From Salipaludibacillus sp047795645 (GTDB lineage: Bacteria > Bacillota > Bacilli > Bacillales > Salisediminibacteriaceae), in NCBI RefSeq assembly GCF_047795645.1, contig NZ_CP181045.1, forward strand, positions 2,418,001-2,482,000: a stretch of 64,000 bases of DNA. Reading direction: 5' to 3'. The stretch's first letter is position 1. The number at the start of each line of letters is the position of its first letter. A program made the position numbers and the translations under genes. The notes beneath the pieces are model-generated. The model worked only from the letters and a program-made list of their open reading frames with translations. It was not told where the DNA came from and made no database searches. This document shows positions 1-9,493 of this stretch, piece by piece.

Positions 1-3000
1 AAATCCATTATCGACAATACCATCGGCATCGTAATAAAAGTCATCTGCTTTTTCGTAATAAACTTTGAACCCTACTTCCGATTTAGTGAATCGATAAAGT
101 GTTCCTTCATTTTCAATAAACGATACGTCAATTGTAGGAAAACCTTCATCAATCATTACTTTCGGTTCAGAGAATGTATGGAAATCTCTTGTTGTCGCAT
201 AATACATAACATTGTACTGTCCTGATGGTCTACCGTTTGGATAATCTCCGTAAGTATCTTCGTTTTTCATCGAAGAAGCCCAAAAGACTACATATTCACC
301 CGTTGGTTCGTGATACCAAGCTTCAGGTGCCCACGTATTACCACCATTTTCTGGAGCAACTTCTACCATTCTTTGGTCGCTCCAATTCACAAGATCATCT
401 GATTCCCAAATCATAAGAGAATGACTTCCTGTAATTTGCGCTTGGTCAAAATTCGTACTCTCACCCATTTTTAAATCTGTTGCAATCATATAAAACTTAT
501 CACCTTCAGGAGATCTCATAATAAATGGATCTCTCAATCCCTCTTCACCCATCGTTGATTGAATAACTGATTGCCCATTATTCAGTGCTCTCCAATTTAG
601 AGGGTCTTCGGCTGTTGCAAATGAAATTTCTTCTCCACCTTCATACTCTCCAGTAAAATAAGAAAAGAAGTAAGCATCATAGTCTATTTCGCCAGGTGCT
701 TCTAAAACTTGAACGTCAAATATTTTTTCTGTTTGTTCAGCACCTTTTGATACCGTTGCAGTTAATTTAACTGCAGTATCCGCATCCGGACGTGTTACCC
801 AACCAAGTTTCAGATCATCATCACCTGCTTCTTCTGAACCTTTAATAATTTCTGGATTTGATGATTCCCACGTAATTGTCGAACCATGTTCTCCAGTAAT
901 AGGTAATCTCAGATTTCCTTTAACCTGGTCTTGGTTGTAAATAACTATATTTGCTGCATCTAAATCTGCTCGTTGTTGATCCCCAAACTCTTTTAATACG
1001 ACAACACTAAACATTTTTTCTGAAGTAAATCCTGCATATGAAAGAGTCGCAGTAAGATCTACTGTTGCGTCTGAATCATTAACACCTGGTCGAATTACTG
1101 TTCCATCATCTTGAATTACATCTGAATCGCTTGAGGTCCATGCTATCTTTACGCCATGTTTTCCTATTGTTGGTAGTGCCAAATTTCTCGTAATTTCATC
1201 TATATTTTCATCTCCTGCTGCTAAATAGTCTGAGATATTTAGAGAGTCTTTGGCGTCGTTTATAACTAACTCACCAATTAGGTCAACTTTTTCTGCCGTT
1301 TCATCGTACAAAAACTCAACTTCTTCGTCCGTTAGTGCTCCATCATAAACACGGAAATCTCCTATCATTCCTTTGAAATAAGGATCGTTTCCAAAAATCG
1401 ATTTTCCAATAAAACCTGAAAAATCAGATGATAGATCTATGATATTTTCTAGTGCTTGTCCTCCAGCAGAACCTGAAGCGACTTCTTCGCCGTTAACATA
1501 TAATGTCAATGAATCTGAAGATCCTGAAAAGACTACAGTAACAACTTCCCAATCTCTTTCTTGTAAACTTTCAGTACTTCTTATAAGAGTTTCACCTCTC
1601 CAACCACTATCTGATATACCTGTTGCAGCAACGTTACTGTTGCTAATACCATGTCTTGGCGTAACAAAAAAATAACCATTGCCGTACTCGATATCGCTAT
1701 CTACCCTTCCTAACCCAAAAATCCAACGGTTCTGACCATCATTATCCCAGTTTACAAGGGTAGAAACTGTCACATCTTCTATGCCGTTTAGCAGATCTTC
1801 ACCGTCCGTTCCCTTCGGAATTTCAATATATCCACTATTGGAATTTGAACTTCCACCGTCGAAACCGACGTAACCGACATCATCATTTTGGACGAGTTGC
1901 CCATTTTCCGGATTTTTAAACGCCCCGTCAAACGAAACCTCACTTCCAGAAACGTCTTTGATTATGGGTTGTCCACTATTTTCTTCAGTCGTTTTCATAT
2001 CATAATGTAAAATATTTTCAGCTGAAAGCGGTGGGCTCGGTTTTTCGACACTTACTACACTAGTCGCGCTATAACCACCATCTATTGTCGTCACAATGAT
2101 TTGTGCACTACCAGTATTTTGTGCAGTGATATTTCCACTGTCGTCTACCGCTACTATATTCTCATCACTACTTGTCCATTCAACACCTTTATTCGTTGCA
2201 TCTTCTGGAGTAACTGTTACTCCTAGTTGTACCGTTTCTCCTTCTGTCAATGTAATTGTTTCTTGATCAAGGGAAACACCCGTTACGTTCACTTCATTTA
2301 TATCTTCTTCCGTTAGTGCGTAGTTATATACCTTGAAATCAGCTAAATTTCCTGTAAATGCTGGGTCAGGATTATATAGCGATCTGCCAATAAATCCAAT
2401 ATAATCTGAATCTGCATCCACGCCCTCATCAAGTATGTCTATAATTGAGTACGTATGCGTCGTTTCGCCTGTGAATTCTCCATTTATATAATAGGAGACA
2501 ATGCCTTCTGCAAAACTCGCTGTAAATGTATGATATTCTCCATCAGCGAGGGTCGCCTCTTGAAAAAGAACCTCATTTTCCGCATCTTTTAATCCAAATC
2601 GAACATTTCCCCCCTGCTGTTTCGGATTAAAAAAAACATAATTAGTTACATTCGGCCAATCAGCTCTTTGAGTCCCTAGGTTATATAGCCAATGATTCGC
2701 CTCTGTGCTTGTACTAAATGTTGTCTCAATCGTGAAGGTTTCATCTTCGATAAGTCCTTGTGGTAATTCCACATATTTGGATGGATCTCCAGTGAAGTTT
2801 AGAATCGCTTCACTATTTTCTTCTACGAAATCCCCCTCTTCAAATCCTACATAATCTGCATCAAATCCATTGTTCGTCACATCGATTAATTTACTTTCCG
2901 ATGCTGTCATGTCATAGTGAGCAACCAAACCCTCTTCTGTTCCCTCAAATTCTACTGCCTGTATCGCTTGCACTGGGAGTAGGGACAATACCATCAAAAT

Positions 3001-3045
3001 AGTCAAAAACATCGACATATACTTTGTCCTACTTTTACGTTTCAT
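1..3045 (-). CDS. Secreted multidomain GH43-like glycosidase with LamG and Ig-like domains (3' end beyond window)
   Basis: The frame is open from an ATG at 3045, preceded by a strong GGAGGGG ribosome site, to the window edge (1015 codons seen), so the C-terminus is missing. Residues 1-30 form a signal peptide. They are followed by a concanavalin/LamG-like domain (about 35-245), a bacterial Ig-like BIG_2 domain (about 255-340), a second LamG-like domain (about 343-580), two atrophied bacterial Ig domains (about 585-690 and 695-785) and the first part of a five-bladed propeller of GH43 type. The propeller part shows an RDPFI motif and a WAPEAW motif, the usual sites of catalytic Asp and Glu. 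Such proteins act outside the cell on arabinan or related side chains; the substrate is inferred. It is the first secreted enzyme of the pectin locus and lies downstream of the sugar importer on the same strand, separated by about 310 bp. Confidence 0.85.
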   Translation of the reverse strand, partial: MKRKSRTKYMSMFLTILMVLSLLPVQAIQAVEFEGTEEGLVAHYDMTASESKLIDVTNNGFDADYVGFEEGDFVEENSEAILNFTGDPSKYVELPQGLIEDETFTIETTFSTSTEANHWLYNLGTQRADWPNVTNYVFFNPKQQGGNVRFGLKDAENEVLFQEATLADGEYHTFTASFAEGIVSYYINGEFTGETTHTYSIIDILDEGVDADSDYIGFIGRSLYNPDPAFTGNLADFKVYNYALTEEDINEVNVTGVSLDQETITLTEGETVQLGVTVTPEDATNKGVEWTSSDENIVAVDDSGNITAQNTGSAQIIVTTIDGGYSATSVVSVEKPSPPLSAENILHYDMKTTEENSGQPIIKDVSGSEVSFDGAFKNPENGQLVQNDDVGYVGFDGGSSNSNSGYIEIPKGTDGEDLLNGIEDVTVSTLVNWDNDGQNRWIFGLGRVDSDIEYGNGYFFVTPRHGISNSNVAATGISDSGWRGETLIRSTESLQERDWEVVTVVFSGSSDSLTLYVNGEEVASGSAGGQALENIIDLSSDFSGFIGKSIFGNDPYFKGMIGDFRVYDGALTDEEVEFLYDETAEKVDLIGELVINDAKDSLNISDYLAAGDENIDEITRNLALPTIGKHGVKIAWTSSDSDVIQDDGTVIRPGVNDSDATVDLTATLSYAGFTSEKMFSVVVLKEFGDQQRADLDAANIVIYNQDQVKGNLRLPITGEHGSTITWESSNPEIIKGSEEAGDDDLKLGWVTRPDADTAVKLTATVSKGAEQTEKIFDVQVLEAPGEIDYDAYFFSYFTGEYEGGEEISFATAEDPLNWRALNNGQSVIQSTMGEEGLRDPFIMRSPEGDKFYMIATDLKMGESTNFDQAQITGSHSLMIWESDDLVNWSDQRMVEVAPENGGNTWAPEAWYHEPTGEYVVFWASSMKNEDTYGDYPNGRPSGQYNVMYYATTRDFHTFSEPKVMIDEGFPTIDVSFIENEGTLYRFTKSEVGFKVYYEKADDFYYDADGIVDNGF

Positions 3046-3358
3046 TCTTTCCCCTCCTTCATGTTCAGTTTAGTTCATGTAGTATGTTTGATCCCTCCCT
3101 TCAATATCGCTTCATTAGATTTGAAAATCCCTCCTTGAATTAACTGAATAATCAGAATAAATAAGGCGTAATATGGTTTTATTAACAGCAAAGATCTTTG
3201 CAAGTCAACGGCTCAGTATTTTTATCAAATTGCCATTTTGCTTTCAGCGATGCGCCCCCCTATAAACAGCATTTTATAAAAATAGCCAGAAAAGCTTGTT
3301 TATTAAAGGTTCTCCTAATAATTAGAGGGGACAAATCTAATTATTAGGAAATGTTCAT
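3046..3358. other. Intergenic region with one inverted repeat
   Basis: This gap of about 310 bp separates the GH43-like gene from the importer operon. It contains a perfect 13-bp inverted repeat with arms at 3314-3326 and 3336-3348 and a 9-nt loop, just after the end of the last permease gene. The stem is AT-rich and is not followed by a clear T tract on the minus strand, so it may be a weak terminator or an mRNA-stabilising hairpin. The rest should contain the promoter of the GH43-like gene, but I see no convincing -35/-10 pair or cre box. Confidence 0.4.
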
Positions 3359-4372
3359 TTATGATACCCGATCATTACTATCTTCATTTTTAAGAGTTAT
3401 AGTATCCTTCTTTTTTTCCTCTCTTAAAACAATCAGCCTATGGAGCACAATAAACAACAATAATAATAGTCCAATCGCAATTCTTGTCCACCATGCACTT
3501 AAAGATCCTTCATAAGCAATAAGCGACTGGATTGTCCCTAACATAAGAACACCAACAACGCTTCCAGCCATATAACCAACTCCACCAGTTAACAATGTGC
3601 CTCCGATAACTACTGCAGCAATCGCGTTCAGTTCTAAACCATTTGCATGTAATCCATAGCCAGATAACATATAAAAAGTAAAAACTAATCCTGCTAGAGA
3701 AGCACAAAAGCCACTTACTGTGTAAACTAGAATTTTTGTTCTTCCTACAGGAAGTCCCATTAACAACGCAGATTGTTCACTTCCCCCAATAGCATAAACA
3801 TTTCGGCCAAATTTTGTATAGTGAGCAACAAATATTGCTACACAAACGACAATTAATGCAATGACAACACTAATGGAAATAAAATAATCACCAATAGGGA
3901 TTCTTGTACTTGCCATAAATTGAAAAAAATCATTATTAATGGCGATAGTTTCAACACTAATTAAAAAGGCTAACCCACGAGCCAGAAACATTCCCGCTAG
4001 CGTGACTATAAAAGGTTGTAAATTAAAAAAGTGAATACAACATCCCATAAGAAACCCTAGTAAAGGACCTACCATTAATGCTAATGGAATGACAATGAAG
4101 GGAGAAAGTCCAGACAAAAGTAAACTTGCTGTTACCATACTAGTGAGAGCAATGACTGACCCAACAGATAGATCAATTCCGCCAGAAAGTATCACATACG
4201 TCATTCCGACAGCAACGATAATTAAAAAAGCATTATCAATAAATAGGTTGAAAAAAACTTGGGGAGAAGTAAAATTAGAATACCTTATCAATCCAAATGA
4301 ATACATGAGCGCAAATAACATCAGTGTAACTACTAAAGGGATCATTCTATTATTTATTTTAAAGCGATTCAT
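3359..4372 (-). CDS. yjfF: Sugar ABC transporter permease, YjfF-like
   Basis: This 337-residue protein is made almost entirely of hydrophobic segments (about 8-10 membrane helices) and belongs to the BPD_transp_2 permease family of ribose-type importers. It shows the family motif GGIDLSVGSV near residue 65 and a conserved cytoplasmic loop with VYAIGGSEQSALLMGL. In E. coli, YjfF pairs with YtfT in the galactofuranose importer. Here it is the last gene of a ytfQ-ytfR-ytfT-yjfF operon, and its start overlaps the end of the preceding permease by 14 bases, which suggests translational coupling. The sugar cannot be read from sequence; next to pectin enzymes, a furanose such as arabinose or galactofuranose is a reasonable inference. 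Confidence 0.88.
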   Translation of the reverse strand: MNRFKINNRMIPLVVTLMLFALMYSFGLIRYSNFTSPQVFFNLFIDNAFLIIVAVGMTYVILSGGIDLSVGSVIALTSMVTASLLLSGLSPFIVIPLALMVGPLLGFLMGCCIHFFNLQPFIVTLAGMFLARGLAFLISVETIAINNDFFQFMASTRIPIGDYFISISVVIALIVVCVAIFVAHYTKFGRNVYAIGGSEQSALLMGLPVGRTKILVYTVSGFCASLAGLVFTFYMLSGYGLHANGLELNAIAAVVIGGTLLTGGVGYMAGSVVGVLMLGTIQSLIAYEGSLSAWWTRIAIGLLLLLFIVLHRLIVLREEKKKDTITLKNEDSNDRVS

Positions 4373-5396
4373 GATGATTCACTCCCTTATCTTTAAGTCT
4401 TTTTCGAGAAGGAAATAAACCTGAAATTGTTTTTCTAAATTCTGGAGATTGTAATAGACATACAATTAACACAACAAGCGCTTTTACGACAAGAATAGAT
4501 TCAGCATTGATCCCAAGAGCATATATTGTTGTTGTCAACGTTTGAATGATCAGAGCGCCTATCACCGTTCCCATTATGAAAAACCTTCCCCCCATCAACG
4601 AGGTTCCACCAATGACTACGGCTAATATGGCATCCAATTCATACCAAAGACCAGCATTATTTCCATCTGCACTAGCGACATTAGAACTTAAAATTAACCC
4701 AGCTATACCAGCGCATAAACCAGAGAACATATAAACCATTAAAATAATATTCTTTGAACTAATTCCAGATAAACGGCTTGCTAACGGATTACCTCCTACT
4801 GATTCAATAAATAAACCAAGAGCTGTTTTTCGAGTCATATATAGTGCAAAACAGAGAACAAACACTACGATATAAATAGAAAATGGCAGCATAAATAAAT
4901 GGCCCGAACCAATGAAAGAATAGGGTGCATAATAAATTGTAGTTATTTGTCCACCTGTAATAAGTTGCGCAACACCTCGTCCTGCTGTCATTAAGATCAA
5001 TGTTGCTACAATTGGTTGAACACCGAGACGAGAAATTAACATGCCATTCCATAATCCCGTAGTTGCAGAAAGTCCAAGTGCTAGAGCAATGGCAAGAAAC
5101 AACGGAAACAAGCCCCCAGAATCTCCAAGACTTCCTCCTACTATCATCGCGGCCATAGCACCCGAAATTGCAATAACGGAACCTACACCTAAATCAATTC
5201 CTTTAGTTGCAATGACTAGTGTCATTCCTATCGAAATTAAAATAAGTGGAGCTCCCCGATTCAAAATAGTAATTAGACTTCCTGTCAAATTTCCATTTCT
5301 TACTTCAATAACAAAAAAACTAGGATTATATATAAAATTTATAAGAAGTAACAATAATAGAACTACTATCGGCCAAAACAATCTAGATTTCATCAT
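4359..5396 (-). CDS. ytfT: Sugar ABC transporter permease, YtfT-like
   Basis: This 345-residue integral membrane protein belongs to the same permease family as its downstream neighbour. It has the typical TKGIDLGVGSVIAISGA segment (about residues 64-80) and the loop with IESVGGNPLASRLSGI that contacts the ATPase. The start ATG at 5396 overlaps the stop codon of the ATPase gene (ATGA), so the two are probably translated together. It would form the heterodimeric membrane channel with the YjfF-like protein and take sugar delivered by the lipoprotein encoded at 7017-8105. Confidence 0.88.
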   Translation of the reverse strand: MMKSRLFWPIVVLLLLLLINFIYNPSFFVIEVRNGNLTGSLITILNRGAPLILISIGMTLVIATKGIDLGVGSVIAISGAMAAMIVGGSLGDSGGLFPLFLAIALALGLSATTGLWNGMLISRLGVQPIVATLILMTAGRGVAQLITGGQITTIYYAPYSFIGSGHLFMLPFSIYIVVFVLCFALYMTRKTALGLFIESVGGNPLASRLSGISSKNIILMVYMFSGLCAGIAGLILSSNVASADGNNAGLWYELDAILAVVIGGTSLMGGRFFIMGTVIGALIIQTLTTTIYALGINAESILVVKALVVLIVCLLQSPEFRKTISGLFPSRKRLKDKGVNHHESL

Positions 5397-6913
5397 GGTT
5401 TTCCTCCGGCAATCTTTTTCATAATATGCTGATGGTCGATCTTCCCATCATTCCGTTCTTCAGATATCTTTTTGCGATCTCTCAAAACGGCAATTTTTCC
5501 ACACGTACGCACTACTTCTTCTAACTCTGATGACACGAACAAGATCGATTTACCTTTATCTTTTAATGAGATCATTAGTTTTTGTATTTCAGCTTTGGCA
5601 CCTACATCAATACCTCTCGTTGGTTCATCGAGTATTAATAAATCTGGGTTGGTAATTAACCATCTTGCTAACAATACTTTCTGTTGATTCCCTCCACTTA
5701 AATTCTTCATTAACTGTTCCGGATTCGGCGGATTAATATTCAATAAACGTACGTATTCATCTGCAATTTCAACTTGTCTCTTATAAGGAATATAGTTAAA
5801 CCAACCTTGCATTCCTTGGATAGCTAATATCATATTTCCTCTAATCGATACGTCAGGAATAATTCCTTCTGCTTTACGGTCTTCTGAGCAAAATGCCACG
5901 CCATTTTGTATCGCTTGTTTTGGAGTATTCAACTGAGTTGTCTTTCCTTTTATTTTTAGTACTCCAGAATCCGCCTTATCTGCACCGAATAGTAATCTTG
6001 CTAATTCGGTTCTCCCAGAACCAAGCAGACCTGCAAGACCATAAATTTCACCTGAATGTAATCTCAAGTTAAATGGTTCGATGCTCCCTTTTTTGGTCAA
6101 TTCTACCGCTTCTAAAAATAAATTATTATTATCTGAGTTTAATTCGATATCTTCTTGTGTGATCTCTGAATCCAACTGTACTAATTCTTTGCCAATCATC
6201 TTCGAAATTAATTCAAGCCTCGGAAGTTCTTTCGTTTTATATTCACCAATACATTCGCCATTTCGCAAAATGGTAATTCGGTCAGATATTTCATACACTT
6301 GATCAAGAAAATGACTTATAAAAATAATCGCCATTCCTTCTTTTTTTAACTGATTAATCACTTCAAAAAGCTGTTTCACTTCCTTCACATCAAGACTGGA
6401 CGTTGGTTCGTCAAGAATCAAGACTTTTGATGATACATTTAAGGATCTAGCTATTGCTATCATTTGTTGTATAGCAACGGAGTATGATGATAGTTCTTTC
6501 GTCACATCAATATCCAACCTTAACTTAGCTAAAAGTTCTCGCGCTCGTGTATTCATTTTTTTCCATTGTATGCTACCATTTTTTGTGATTTCACGGCCGA
6601 TAAATATATTTTCAACAACCGATAAATTAGCGCATAAATTTACTTCTTGATATACTGTGCTAATTCCTAATTCTTGGGCATGGAGTGGATTAGTCACAAT
6701 AATTGGTTTTTCTTCTAACGTGACAGTTCCTTTATCAAGTGGATAAACACCAGTTAATACTTTTATAAGTGTCGATTTTCCCGCTCCATTTTCCCCCATT
6801 AATGAATGAATTTCTCCTGAATACAATTGAAATGATACGTTTGATAATGCTCTAACTCCTGGAAAAACTTTTGTGATACCTTCCATAACAAGTATAGGAG
6901 TTTTTTCTCTCAT
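5393..6913 (-). CDS. ytfR: Sugar ABC transporter ATPase with two nucleotide-binding domains, YtfR-like
   Basis: This 506-residue protein has two fused ABC ATPase domains (about 8-240 and 260-500), as in RbsA, MglA and YtfR. The first domain has a perfect Walker A (GENGAGKST) and Walker B (ILDEPTS). The second has the degenerate Walker A-like GLLGSGRTELAR, a canonical LSGGNQQKV signature and LILDEPTRGIDVGAK. This asymmetry is normal for the family. The protein powers uptake through the two downstream permeases. The ATG at 6913 is preceded by AAGGATG at good spacing. Confidence 0.92.
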   Translation of the reverse strand: MREKTPILVMEGITKVFPGVRALSNVSFQLYSGEIHSLMGENGAGKSTLIKVLTGVYPLDKGTVTLEEKPIIVTNPLHAQELGISTVYQEVNLCANLSVVENIFIGREITKNGSIQWKKMNTRARELLAKLRLDIDVTKELSSYSVAIQQMIAIARSLNVSSKVLILDEPTSSLDVKEVKQLFEVINQLKKEGMAIIFISHFLDQVYEISDRITILRNGECIGEYKTKELPRLELISKMIGKELVQLDSEITQEDIELNSDNNNLFLEAVELTKKGSIEPFNLRLHSGEIYGLAGLLGSGRTELARLLFGADKADSGVLKIKGKTTQLNTPKQAIQNGVAFCSEDRKAEGIIPDVSIRGNMILAIQGMQGWFNYIPYKRQVEIADEYVRLLNINPPNPEQLMKNLSGGNQQKVLLARWLITNPDLLILDEPTRGIDVGAKAEIQKLMISLKDKGKSILFVSSELEEVVRTCGKIAVLRDRKKISEERNDGKIDHQHIMKKIAGGKP

Positions 6914-7016
6914 TCTATGACATCCTTACTCTCTTTTTTTGAAATGGAGCCACTTCTATTCAGAAACGAACAGAGTGGCTCCCATGACAATTAGAGTTTA
7001 TTTTTTATTAATTCGT

Positions 7017-8105
7017 TTAGTACTGACGAGAATCTATTAAATCGGCCGCTTGATCCATCGTATACATATCTTCCTCAACAGCTATTCGTTTAGGTAACTC
7101 CTCACCACCTATATGATCTTCAATTAATTCAACTAATTGAGGACCAAATTGTGGATTACATTCAATCGTTACGTTCATTTTTCCAGCAACCATCGCTTCA
7201 AATGCACCTTTAACGGCATCTACACCGATGACAATAATATCTTCTGCTGGCTTAAGGCCATATTCTTCAATTGCTTGAATAGCACCAATTGCCATGTCAT
7301 CATTGTGTGAATATAATACATCGATATTGTCTCCGTCAGATCTTAAGAATGACTCCATAACTTCTTTCCCATCAGTTCGTGTAAAATCACCCGTCTGAGA
7401 CTGAGTTATCACAAATTGAGGATGGTCTTCTAGTACTTCTTCAAAACCAGCCTTTCTATCAATTGCTGGTGCAGAACCAACAGTACCTTGTAACTCAACG
7501 ATATTAATTTCACCATCATGATCGGCCATTTCTTCAACTAACCATCTTGCTGCTTTACGTCCCTCTTCAACAAAATCTGACCCTAAAAATGTTACCCATA
7601 AGGAATCATCCTCAATATCAACAGCTCGATCTGCTAAAAAGATTGGAATCCCTGCATCTTTTGCTTCTTGCATAACAGTTTCAAATCCTGTTTCTACTAC
7701 TGGAGAGAATACAATCGCATCTACTTCCTGAGAAATAAATGAACGGATTGCAGAAATTTGATTTTCTTGTTGTTGCTGACCATCTGAGAATTGTAATTCA
7801 TGACCTGCGTCAGTAATAGCATCTTGAATGGAAGCCGTATTCGCAGTTCTCCATTCACTTTCCGCCCCAACTTGTGAGAAACCGATGACTAGTTGATCAT
7901 CAGAATCCGCTTCCACTTCTTCTGCTGCTTCTTCTTCATTATTATTGTTTTCAGGTTCGTTCATAGTATTGTTGTTATTTTCTGCATTGTTATTATCGTC
8001 TGTATTTGCACTACCCTCTTCATTTGAATTACCACATGCTGACAACATGAGTAGCAATAACAATGCTAAAAACAGAATGACTCTTCCTTTAAATAATTTT
8101 TTCAT
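7017..8105 (-). CDS. ytfQ: Sugar-binding lipoprotein of the ABC importer, YtfQ-like
   Basis: This 362-residue protein begins with a lipoprotein signal (MLSAC lipobox, Cys near residue 24), then an acidic Asn/Asp/Glu-rich linker to about residue 70, then a Peripla_BP_4 fold of RbsB/YtfQ type (IGFSQVGAESEWRTANTASI onward). YtfQ of E. coli binds galactofuranose, and this protein shares the overall motif pattern. It is the first gene of the importer operon, with a GGAGGG ribosome site. Its promoter at 8174-8202 is overlapped by a cre box, so the operon should be repressed by CcpA when preferred sugars are present. The linker composition suggests exposure to salty or alkaline conditions. Confidence 0.88.
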   Translation of the reverse strand: MKKLFKGRVILFLALLLLLMLSACGNSNEEGSANTDDNNNAENNNNTMNEPENNNNEEEAAEEVEADSDDQLVIGFSQVGAESEWRTANTASIQDAITDAGHELQFSDGQQQQENQISAIRSFISQEVDAIVFSPVVETGFETVMQEAKDAGIPIFLADRAVDIEDDSLWVTFLGSDFVEEGRKAARWLVEEMADHDGEINIVELQGTVGSAPAIDRKAGFEEVLEDHPQFVITQSQTGDFTRTDGKEVMESFLRSDGDNIDVLYSHNDDMAIGAIQAIEEYGLKPAEDIIVIGVDAVKGAFEAMVAGKMNVTIECNPQFGPQLVELIEDHIGGEELPKRIAVEEDMYTMDQAADLIDSRQY

Positions 8106-8173
8106 AATAATTAAACCCTCCTTATGGTTCGCTAATTAACAGAGTATATCTCCATCTAATAAGCGTTAAGTTA

Positions 8174-8202
8174 ACTATAAAGCGCTTTCACAAAATATGT
8201 AA
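8174..8202 (-). promoter_or_regulatory. SigA-type promoter overlapped by a CcpA cre box, upstream of ytfQ
   Basis: On the minus strand TTACAT (8197-8202) and TATAGT (8174-8179) are spaced by 17 bp. The palindromic box TGAAAGCGCTTTAT (8177-8190) matches the Bacillus cre consensus at 13 of 14 positions and covers the spacer and the first bases of the -10 element. The same arrangement occurs upstream of the binding protein at 23420, which supports both calls. Another partial cre-like sequence lies just downstream, near 8160. Confidence 0.7.
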
Positions 8203-8320
8203 TAGAATAATTTTCGAGAAAAATACAACATATTTCAGTCTCTTTTCAATATAGAATGAATAGTGCGATTTCTTTAGATGATAGTATAATATTTTACAAT
8301 TAGTGTGAATTTTCACATTA

Positions 8321-8344
8321 GAAAAACTTGGCCTGTCGCCAAGT
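8321..8344 (-). terminator. Terminator after the sensor operon, overlapped by an alternative hairpin
   Basis: On the minus strand a 7-bp GC-rich stem (ACTTGGC/GCCAAGT, 5-nt loop) is followed by TTTTTC. A second hairpin (arms 8336-8341 and 8351-8356, TCGCCA/TGGCGA) shares bases with it, so the two cannot form together. This resembles an attenuator, though the overlap could be chance. Confidence 0.6.
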
Positions 8345-8414
8345 CCTCCATGGCGAAAGCCTTAGTTTATCTTATACTTTCATCCTTTAGCGAAGTTACA
8401 CATTCTTAAAATAC

Positions 8415-8446
8415 AAAAAACCACGTATCCTTTTGAGACATACGCG
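8415..8446 (-). terminator. Rho-independent terminator after the solitary binding protein
   Basis: A short stem (GCGTAT with ATACGT, one G-U pair) is followed by a run of six T on the minus strand. It lies about 35 bp after the stop of the gene at 8480-9472 and before the stronger hairpin at 8321. Confidence 0.55.
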
Positions 8447-8479
8447 ATCTTAATGTAAATATTAAACTTACTAATGTGA

Positions 8480-9472
8480 TTAATCTGCGGTCAATAAATA
8501 CTCATCTATATTTGTTGAATTAACTTCTATTGTTTCTGTTATTTGATAAGGTGCGATGTCTTCACCTAAATAGGAATCATAAAGACTTTCTATAATTAAC
8601 TCTCCCCACGTATATTGACTTTGGGAAATAGTACTTGTTATATGATTATTTTCAATTCCATCAAGTATCATAGGTAAATCATCAAATGTAATAACACTCT
8701 TTTCCTGTAATCCTTTTGCTTTCCATACTGTAACTGCTGCTGGCCCAGACAATGAGTCAATCCCTATTAAAGCATCGAATTCGGGAAATTCATCTACCAT
8801 TTCTTCAATATTTGTTAATGTTTTGGATGGATTTCCATCACTATATCTAATATCCATTATCTCGATATCTGGATATTCTTTAAATTTTTCAATAACTCCG
8901 TCAATTCTAGTATTGAGATTTAACATAGTTGATAAACCTGAACTAACTATGACAGCTCCTTCGTAATCAAGCGCTTCAGCAACAACTTCCCCCAAGTGCT
9001 CACCAGCAGACAAGTTGTCTGTACCAATATATGAAACACGGTTACTTTCTGGCGCATCAGTATCAAAACAAATGACATTAATTCCGGCATCAATGGCTTT
9101 ATTAATGAACGGTGTCAATATAGCTGAATCTGTAGGACCTATCGCAATTCCATCCACATTTTGCTTTATCAGACTATCCATGATTTGGAGTTGTTCCTCA
9201 ACACTAGCTACGTTAGGAGCACGGACGACGATATCAACTTCCTCCCCTATGTTTTCTACCATTTCCCTAGCGCCTAATGTTACTAGTTCAAAGAAGGGAT
9301 GTGCTACAGGATATACGATAGCAAAAGTAAGTTTTTCTTCATTGGTAGTAGAAGTTTCTATGTCATTAACCGATTGAGTATTCAAGTCTTCTTGATTGTT
9401 TTCAACAGATTTACACGAAACTGTAATTGTTAATAAAACAAGGCAAGCTGCCATCGGAAATAACATCTTCAT
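8480..9472 (-). CDS. Solitary sugar-binding lipoprotein linked to a two-component system
   Basis: This 330-residue protein has a lipoprotein signal (ITVSCKS, Cys near residue 20) and a type 1 periplasmic-binding fold of the RbsB/LacI-like class (FAIVYPVAHPFFELVTLGAR onward). It has no ATPase or permease of its own. It is the third gene of an operon with the sensor kinase (11037) and response regulator (9494), 21 bp downstream of the regulator. Comparable triplets are known in Clostridium, where XylFII presents xylose to the LytS/YesN pair, so a sensing role is a good inference. It could also serve the adjacent YtfRT-YjfF importer. The ATG at 9472 has a GGTGG ribosome site at rather long spacing. 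Confidence 0.8.
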   Translation of the reverse strand: MKMLFPMAACLVLLTITVSCKSVENNQEDLNTQSVNDIETSTTNEEKLTFAIVYPVAHPFFELVTLGAREMVENIGEEVDIVVRAPNVASVEEQLQIMDSLIKQNVDGIAIGPTDSAILTPFINKAIDAGINVICFDTDAPESNRVSYIGTDNLSAGEHLGEVVAEALDYEGAVIVSSGLSTMLNLNTRIDGVIEKFKEYPDIEIMDIRYSDGNPSKTLTNIEEMVDEFPEFDALIGIDSLSGPAAVTVWKAKGLQEKSVITFDDLPMILDGIENNHITSTISQSQYTWGELIIESLYDSYLGEDIAPYQITETIEVNSTNIDEYLLTAD

Positions 9473-9493
9473 AAAATATTACACCACCTATAT

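Noticed and set aside
1439..1675. A plus-strand frame of 78 codons
   Set aside because: It lies within the LamG part of the minus-strand GH43-like gene and is a shadow frame.
8321..8360. A riboswitch upstream of ytfQ
   Set aside because: The paired hairpins look like a terminator with an overlapping stem, but no known riboswitch core motif could be matched.
9015..9377. A 120-codon frame antisense to the solitary binding protein
   Set aside because: It lies fully inside a well-supported gene on the other strand and has no recognisable features; other antisense frames in the window were dropped for the same reason.
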